Assembly (NCBI GenBank): GCA_000754455.1
Contig: JNSE01000028.1
Location: 11,499-38,659 of the forward strand
Direction: 5' to 3'
Source of the DNA: an actinobacterium acAMD-2
GTDB lineage: Bacteria; Actinomycetota; Actinomycetes; UBA12327
DNA length: 27,161 nt
In this document: positions 22,037 to 27,161 of the stretch, in pieces
Position numbering within the stretch: position 1 is the stretch's first letter
Layout of the letters: each line of letters opens with the position of its first letter
Program-made: the position numbers and the translations under genes
The notes under the pieces: model-generated
The model's input: the letters and a program-made list of their open reading frames with translations, nothing else
Told to the model about the DNA's origin: nothing
Database searches by the model: none

Positions 22037-24424
22037 ATGTCCGGGAAACTTCTCGCCGTGGGCGAGATCTCCCTGAGTGGGAACAACCTCACCTTGATCT
22101 ATGCAGTCGTGGCCGTGGCCGTCGTTGCATTGTTGGTGGCACTTGCGTTGGTTAAGCAAGTCCTCAGCGCCAGTGAAGGTACCGACTCAATGAAGGAGAT
22201 CGCAGTTGCGATCCAAGAGGGTGCATCGGCGTACTTGAACCGCCAATTCCGCACCCTTGCCATTTTTGCTGTCCTGGTCTTCGGCTTGTTGTTCCTGCTT
22301 CCCGCAGAAACAACGTCTGAGAAGATCGGTCGATCAGCCTTCTTCGTCGTCGGAGCTTTGTTCTCCGCTATCACCGGTTACATGGGTATGTGGTTGGCCG
22401 TACGTGGAAACGTCCGCGTAGCCGCCGCTGCTGGTGACCACGAGCCCAATGGCGAACAACGCGCCATGAAGATTGCTTTCCGCACCGGTGGTGTCGCGGG
22501 AATGTTCACCGTTGGCCTGGGTCTGCTCGGTGCCGGACTCGTGGTGATCTTGTACAAGGAAGCCGCACCCACCGTCCTCGAAGGATTTGGATTCGGTGCT
22601 GCGCTGCTCGCGATGTTCATGCGTGTGGGTGGCGGAATCTTCACGAAGGCCGCTGACGTCGGTGCGGACTTGGTCGGCAAAGTTGAGCAGGGCATCCCTG
22701 AGGATGACGCGCGCAACGCTGCCACCATCGCGGACAACGTCGGTGACAACGTCGGTGACTGTGCCGGTATGGCTGCTGACTTGTTCGAGTCGTATGCGGT
22801 GACCTTGGTCGCTGCTTTGATCTTGGGTAAGGCCGCTTTCGGTACCGAAGGTTTGGTCTATCCGCTGATCGTTCCGGCCATTGGAGTCTTGACCGCAATT
22901 TTGGGCATCTTCTTGGTCGCCCCTCGTTCGGGTGACAAGAACGCCATGACGGCGATCAACCGAGGCTTCTTTATCTCAGCGGTCGTGTCTGCTGTTCTGG
23001 TGAGCGTTGCGACCTGGTTCTACCTGCCGCCAACGTTGAAGGAGTTGCAGATTCCTGCGGCCGACCTTCGCTCGTTGGTAGGAAACAACACCGATCTGTT
23101 GAACAGTAACCCGCGTATTTTGGCTATCGGTGCCGTGATTATCGGCATCGTGTTGGCTGCTGCGATTCAGCTGCTCACTGGTTACTTCACCGAAACCAAC
23201 CGTCGCCCCGTTGATGACGTTGCCAAGACTTCATTGACTGGACCAGCCACGGTCATTCTGTCTGGTGTTTCGTTGGGTATGGAGTCGGCTGTTTATTCAG
23301 CTCTGCTCATCGGTTCAGCCGTCTTTGGGGCCTACCTCCTTGGACAAGGCGTGCTCTTGCTCTCGCTCTTTGCGGTGGCATTGGCCGGTACTGGATTGCT
23401 GACCACGGTCGGCGTCATCGTCTCAATGGACACGTTCGGTCCTGTTTCTGACAACGCTCAGGGCATCGCCGAAATGTCAGGCGATGTGGACGAGGAAGGC
23501 GCTGCCATTCTCACCAGCCTGGACGCTGTGGGTAACACCACGAAGGCCATCACCAAGGGCATCGCGATTGCTACTGCTGTTCTTGCAGCAACGGCATTGT
23601 TTGGTGCCTTCACGGATGCTGTGCAAAAGGCAGTCCAAAACGCCAACGTCAGCCAAGCTCAGGATGAGGCACTCAGCCAATACGAGCGCTTGCAGTACTT
23701 CGGCATCTTGAATGTTGGTGACCCAAAGAACTTGTTTGGTCTGCTCATCGGAGCATCCATCGTGTTCTTGTTCTCTGGTCTGCTGATCAACGCGGTGAGC
23801 CGCGCTGCCGGCGCCATCATCTTTGAAGTCCGTCGTCAGTTCCGTGACGACCCGGGCATCATGGAAGGCACCAGCAAGCCTGAGTACGGTCGCGTCGTTG
23901 ACATCTGCACGCGCGACTCGTTGCGCGAACTTGCTACGCCTGGTCTGGTCGCAGTCATGACGCCAATTGCTGTTGGATTCGGTCTGGGTATTGGTGCCTT
24001 GGGCGCCTACTTGGCTGGAACCATCGCAGCTGGCACCTTGATGGCTGTGTTCTTGTCCAACTCCGGTGGAGCATGGGACAACGCCAAGAAGTACGTCGAA
24101 GACGGCAACTTTGGCGGCAAGGGATCACCGGCACACGAGGCCACCATCATTGGTGACACCGTGGGTGACCCCTTCAAGGACACTGCTGGTCCGTCAATCA
24201 ACCCCTTGCTCAAGGTGATGAACCTTGTTGCCTTGTTGATCGCACCCGCCGTTGTCGCCCTTTCCATTGGTAGCGGCGAGGATGCAGCCTTCCGCTACAT
24301 CATCGCTGCGATCGCCGTGATCGTGATTGTCGCGGCGGTGTTTGTCAGCAAGCGTCGGAGCATCGCAGTAAGCGATAACCCCGAAGCTGGCCTCGACAAC
24401 GAGGAAAGCGACGCACTGGTCTAA
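22037..24424 (+). CDS. hppA: K+-independent H+-translocating pyrophosphatase
   Basis: A 795-residue membrane pump that hydrolyses pyrophosphate and moves protons out of the cytoplasm (or runs in reverse). There are about 16 hydrophobic segments. The pyrophosphate/Mg-binding region is at 207-241 (DVGADLVGKVE, EDDARNAATIADNVGDNVGD), with a second acidic cluster near the C-terminus (DTVGDPFKDTAGPS). K503 in GNTTKA marks the potassium-independent class, where potassium-dependent enzymes have alanine. ATG 22037 follows GAGGAG; a hairpin CCTC/GAGG (22018-22029) could partly cover that site. The C-terminal tail is acidic. The neighbour topA matches Streptomyces order. Confidence 0.97.
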   Translation: MSGKLLAVGEISLSGNNLTLIYAVVAVAVVALLVALALVKQVLSASEGTDSMKEIAVAIQEGASAYLNRQFRTLAIFAVLVFGLLFLLPAETTSEKIGRSAFFVVGALFSAITGYMGMWLAVRGNVRVAAAAGDHEPNGEQRAMKIAFRTGGVAGMFTVGLGLLGAGLVVILYKEAAPTVLEGFGFGAALLAMFMRVGGGIFTKAADVGADLVGKVEQGIPEDDARNAATIADNVGDNVGDCAGMAADLFESYAVTLVAALILGKAAFGTEGLVYPLIVPAIGVLTAILGIFLVAPRSGDKNAMTAINRGFFISAVVSAVLVSVATWFYLPPTLKELQIPAADLRSLVGNNTDLLNSNPRILAIGAVIIGIVLAAAIQLLTGYFTETNRRPVDDVAKTSLTGPATVILSGVSLGMESAVYSALLIGSAVFGAYLLGQGVLLLSLFAVALAGTGLLTTVGVIVSMDTFGPVSDNAQGIAEMSGDVDEEGAAILTSLDAVGNTTKAITKGIAIATAVLAATALFGAFTDAVQKAVQNANVSQAQDEALSQYERLQYFGILNVGDPKNLFGLLIGASIVFLFSGLLINAVSRAAGAIIFEVRRQFRDDPGIMEGTSKPEYGRVVDICTRDSLRELATPGLVAVMTPIAVGFGLGIGALGAYLAGTIAAGTLMAVFLSNSGGAWDNAKKYVEDGNFGGKGSPAHEATIIGDTVGDPFKDTAGPSINPLLKVMNLVALLIAPAVVALSIGSGEDAAFRYIIAAIAVIVIVAAVFVSKRRSIAVSDNPEAGLDNEESDALV

Positions 24425-24440
24425 ATAGTTAGTCCGCAAG

Positions 24441-24478
24441 AGCCCTCGGCCATCACACAGGTGGTGCCGGGGGCTTTT
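24441..24478 (+). terminator. Intrinsic terminator of hppA
   Basis: AGCCCTCGGC (24441-24450) pairs with GCCGGGGGCT (24466-24475) in a 10-bp stem with one G-U pair and a 15-base loop, followed by TTTT. It lies 17 bases after the hppA stop. Confidence 0.85.
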
Positions 24479-24506
24479 GCTTGTGCGGGTGGCCCGCTGA
24501 TCGCCT

Positions 24507-24532
24507 CTAGATCAGGTCCGACCTGGGTCTAG
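24507..24532 (+). promoter_or_regulatory. Imperfect dyad between hppA terminator and topA (possible operator)
   Basis: CTAGA-tc-AGGTC is mirrored by GACCT-ggg-TCTAG around a single central base: ten symmetric pairs with a small asymmetric interruption. As RNA the one-base loop could not close, so a protein-binding dyad is the better reading. It lies about 80 bases before the topA start. A weak topA promoter may be CTGATT (24572) with TACCGT (24595-24600). Confidence 0.35.
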
Positions 24533-24614
24533 GCACGATTTACGCACAACCGCCACGCCGAGGACACCCCCCTGATTGGCACAACACCCCTCTTTACCGT
24601 CACACTGCTCCACC

Positions 24615-27161
24615 GTGGCTACCTCTTCGAAAAAGACCGCACCCGATGGGTTGCGCCGACTGGTGATTGTTGAATCCCCGGCCAAGGCCAAGACTATTGA
24701 GAAATATCTGGGTGCCGGCTACGTCGTCGATGCCAGCGTGGGCCACATCCGCGACTTGCCAAAGAAGGCCGCTGACATCCCAGAGAAGTACAAGAAGGAG
24801 TCATGGGCTCGCCTCGGGGTGGACGTCGATCATGATTTCTCCCCGATTTATGTCGTAGATGCGAATAAGAAGAAAAAAGTCGCCGAACTCAAGGCGTTGC
24901 TCAAAGAAGCAGACGAACTTCTATTGGCTACGGATGAGGACCGCGAGGGCGAAGCCATCGCCTGGCACCTGCTTCAGGTCCTCAACCCCAAGATTCCGGT
25001 TCGACGCATGGTCTTTAACGAGATCACGCCCGAAGCCATTCAGCGGGCGGCCACAGAAACCCGTGAGATTGATCAAGACCTTGTTGATGCTCAAGAGACG
25101 CGTCGAATCTTGGACCGGCTCTATGGGTATGAAGTTTCGCCCGTGTTGTGGCGCAAAGTTATGTCGCGTTTGTCGGCTGGTCGGGTGCAGTCGGTGGCAA
25201 CCCGATTGGTTGTGGATCGCGAGCGCGAGCGCATTGCTTTTACCTCGGCGCGGTATTTCGACATTGAAGGTGTGTTCGACCCGGGAGCATTTACCGCGCG
25301 TCTGGTAACCGTTGACGCGGCGAAAGTTGCCACGGGCCGGGACTTTGATCAAAGCGGCCAACTGAAAAACGCTGAGGTTGTGGTGCTCGACGAGGCCACG
25401 GTCAACGCTTTGGTGTCCGGTCTGACTGGTTCAACATTTGCAGTGCGCTCGGTCGACGACAAGCCCTACCGCCGCTCACCATCTGCTCCATTTATGACGT
25501 CCACCCTGCAACAAGAAGCCAGTCGCAAGCAGCGTTGGGGCGCACAACGCACCATGCGCGTGGCGCAAGGCTTGTATGAGCGCGGTTTCATCACGTATAT
25601 GCGAACCGACTCAACCACGTTGAGTCAAACCGCATTGGATGCAGCGCGAAGTCAAGCGCGCGAACTGTATGGACCCGAATATGTCAGCGAAGTTCCGCGA
25701 CGCTTCGACAAGAAGTCCAAGAATGCTCAAGAAGCGCACGAAGCAATTCGTCCTGCTGGTGATGTGTTCAAAACTCCAGCTGAAGTTGCTGGCGAATTAA
25801 CCGGTGATGACTTCGCGTTGTATGAATTGATCTGGAAGCGCACGGTTGCATCCCAGATGACCGATGCGATAGGTCGGACAGCCACGTTGCGCTTGGGTGC
25901 CAAGAGCGCCGACGGCAAGGACGTGGAATTTAGTGCATCCGGAACGGTCATCACGTTCCGTGGATTCATGGCGGCGTATGAAGAAGCGGCCGATGATGAG
26001 AAGACCGAGACCGATGACGCCGAGCGTCGTTTGCCGCCGTTGAGTGTGGGAGATTCCGTGACCGCATCAGCGTTGATTCCTCAAGATCACAGCACAAACC
26101 CGCCCGCGCGTTACACGGAAGCAAGTTTGGTTAAAGCTCTGGAAGAACGCGGAATCGGTCGCCCGTCAACGTATGCATCCATCATGGGCACCATCTTGGA
26201 TCGCGGTTACGTCAACAAGCGTGGATCAGCACTGGTGCCGACCTTCTTAGCGTTCGCCGTAACCCGTTTGCTCGAAGATCACTTCGCACACCTGGTGGAT
26301 TACAACTTCACAGCAAGCATGGAAGATGGCTTGGACGAGATTGCATCAGGCAATGCGGATATGAAGCAGTGGTTGAGTCGCTTCTATTTCGGCGGTGATG
26401 ACTTAGTCGGCCTCAAGACCTTGACCGGTGACCTGGGCGAAATTGATGCGCGCGATAACTCCACTTTTGCCGTTGGAGATCCCAGCTTGGGAATTAATCT
26501 GCGCGTCGGCAAATTCGGTCCCTATCTCGAACGCGACGCCGATGGCGAATTGCAGCGTGCCAACGTGCCGATGGATTTGGCGCCGGATGAATTGACGGTG
26601 GAAAAGGCGGAGGAGCTCTTTGCCATTCCATCCGGTGAGCGTGAACTCGGTGAGCATCCCGAGTGGGGCGTCAGCATCGTGGCTAAGTCGGGTCGTTACG
26701 GGGCATACGTCACCGAGGTTTTGCCCGAAGGTTCACCGAAAACGCTTAAACCACGAACTGCTTCTTTGTTTGCGAGCATGAATCTGGACACCGTCACTCT
26801 TGACGACGCACTGCGGTTGCTTTCTTTGCCGCGCGTTGTTGGTGTTGACCCCAGCGATGAACAAGAGATCACGGTTCAAAATGGCCGCTATGGCCCGTAC
26901 CTGAAAAAGGGTACGGATTCACGCACCATTGCCAGCGAGGACTTGATCTTCGCCATCACGCTTGATGAAGCGTTGGCTATTTATGCTCAGCCGAAGCAAC
27001 GTGGACGCCGAGCTGCTGCACCACCGATGCGTGACCTAGGTATCGACCCATCAACGAGTAAGCCTGTCGTGATCAAAGAAGGTCGCTTTGGTCCGTACAT
27101 CACCGACGGCGAAACTAATGCGACCGTTCCTAGTTCAGCCGATCCGATGACGCTGTCCGTT
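24615..27161 (+). CDS. topA: DNA topoisomerase I, 3' end cut by window edge
   Basis: The frame from GTG 24615 runs open for 849 residues to the window end. It relaxes negative supercoils by a type IA mechanism. The Toprim domain has E20 (LVIVESPAKAK) and D107-E-D109-R-E111 (ATDEDREGEA); the catalytic tyrosine is Y328 in TYMRTDS. The C-terminal part contains at least four GR(Y/F)GPY-type repeats (GKFGPYLERD, GRYGAYVTEV, GRYGPYLKKG, GRFGPYITDG) and no zinc-finger cysteines, as in actinobacteria. Mycobacterial TopA is about 934 residues, so some tens of residues, probably a basic tail, are missing. No Shine-Dalgarno sequence is visible before the GTG. Confidence 0.97.
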   Translation, partial: MATSSKKTAPDGLRRLVIVESPAKAKTIEKYLGAGYVVDASVGHIRDLPKKAADIPEKYKKESWARLGVDVDHDFSPIYVVDANKKKKVAELKALLKEADELLLATDEDREGEAIAWHLLQVLNPKIPVRRMVFNEITPEAIQRAATETREIDQDLVDAQETRRILDRLYGYEVSPVLWRKVMSRLSAGRVQSVATRLVVDRERERIAFTSARYFDIEGVFDPGAFTARLVTVDAAKVATGRDFDQSGQLKNAEVVVLDEATVNALVSGLTGSTFAVRSVDDKPYRRSPSAPFMTSTLQQEASRKQRWGAQRTMRVAQGLYERGFITYMRTDSTTLSQTALDAARSQARELYGPEYVSEVPRRFDKKSKNAQEAHEAIRPAGDVFKTPAEVAGELTGDDFALYELIWKRTVASQMTDAIGRTATLRLGAKSADGKDVEFSASGTVITFRGFMAAYEEAADDEKTETDDAERRLPPLSVGDSVTASALIPQDHSTNPPARYTEASLVKALEERGIGRPSTYASIMGTILDRGYVNKRGSALVPTFLAFAVTRLLEDHFAHLVDYNFTASMEDGLDEIASGNADMKQWLSRFYFGGDDLVGLKTLTGDLGEIDARDNSTFAVGDPSLGINLRVGKFGPYLERDADGELQRANVPMDLAPDELTVEKAEELFAIPSGERELGEHPEWGVSIVAKSGRYGAYVTEVLPEGSPKTLKPRTASLFASMNLDTVTLDDALRLLSLPRVVGVDPSDEQEITVQNGRYGPYLKKGTDSRTIASEDLIFAITLDEALAIYAQPKQRGRRAAAPPMRDLGIDPSTSKPVVIKEGRFGPYITDGETNATVPSSADPMTLSV

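Overview
The window looks like a chromosomal segment of a moderately GC-rich actinobacterium (Actinomycetota). Evidence for this is a WhiB-family Fe-S protein, a PonA2-type penicillin-binding protein with a PASTA domain, a MarP-type membrane serine protease, a DUF4244 Flp-like pilin, an Ssd/Rv3660c-type ATPase, a TopA whose C-terminus is built from repeats rather than zinc fingers, and frequent GTG starts. Gene content and order match, from memory, the Mycobacterium tuberculosis Rv3646c (topA) to Rv3683 block and the Streptomyces bldG-hppA-topA block. I cannot name the species. Apart from the cut tRNA and cut topA at the edges, I see no insertion sequence, phage or CRISPR.

Layout. 1-4416: tRNA-Pro (partial), a metallophosphoesterase, a GatB/YqeY protein, ponA2 and the divergent whiB4/wblA gene. 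4509-6564: a tightly coupled operon DUF4177-ridA-NUDIX-MBL hydrolase, convergent with crp. 7322-7873: a gene that I identify as the c-di-GMP-dependent anti-sigma factor RsiG. 7967-10583: nth, a CoA-type NUDIX hydrolase and marP with overlapping start/stop codons. 10580-14373 (minus): acsA-nhaA-holin-like membrane protein. 14415-16091: a degenerate Fic-like protein and a HAD-IB phosphatase. 16245-21469: a Tad/Flp pilus locus (ssd, tadA, tadB, tadC, then pilin and two TadE-like minor proteins), interrupted on the opposite strand by a secreted RTX-type calcium-binding repeat protein. 21536-27161: a BldG-like STAS protein, the K+-independent H+-pyrophosphatase hppA with a clear terminator, and topA running off the end.

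The most interesting picture is a possible c-di-GMP - RsiG - WhiG sigma circuit. RsiG carries one perfect c-di-GMP motif and one eroded motif. Sequences resembling sigma-WhiG/FliA promoters lie directly upstream of rsiG itself (TAAT-N15-GCCGATGA) and of the RTX gene inside the pilus locus (TACA-N16-GCCGATAA). A perfect GCCGATAA element also lies upstream of whiB4. The pilin gene has a predicted leader that pairs with its own Shine-Dalgarno sequence. The sigma factor itself is not in the window.

A second theme is leaderless transcription. Six genes without a Shine-Dalgarno sequence have a -10-like hexamer ending exactly 6 or 7 nt before the start codon, which also helps to fix several GTG starts.
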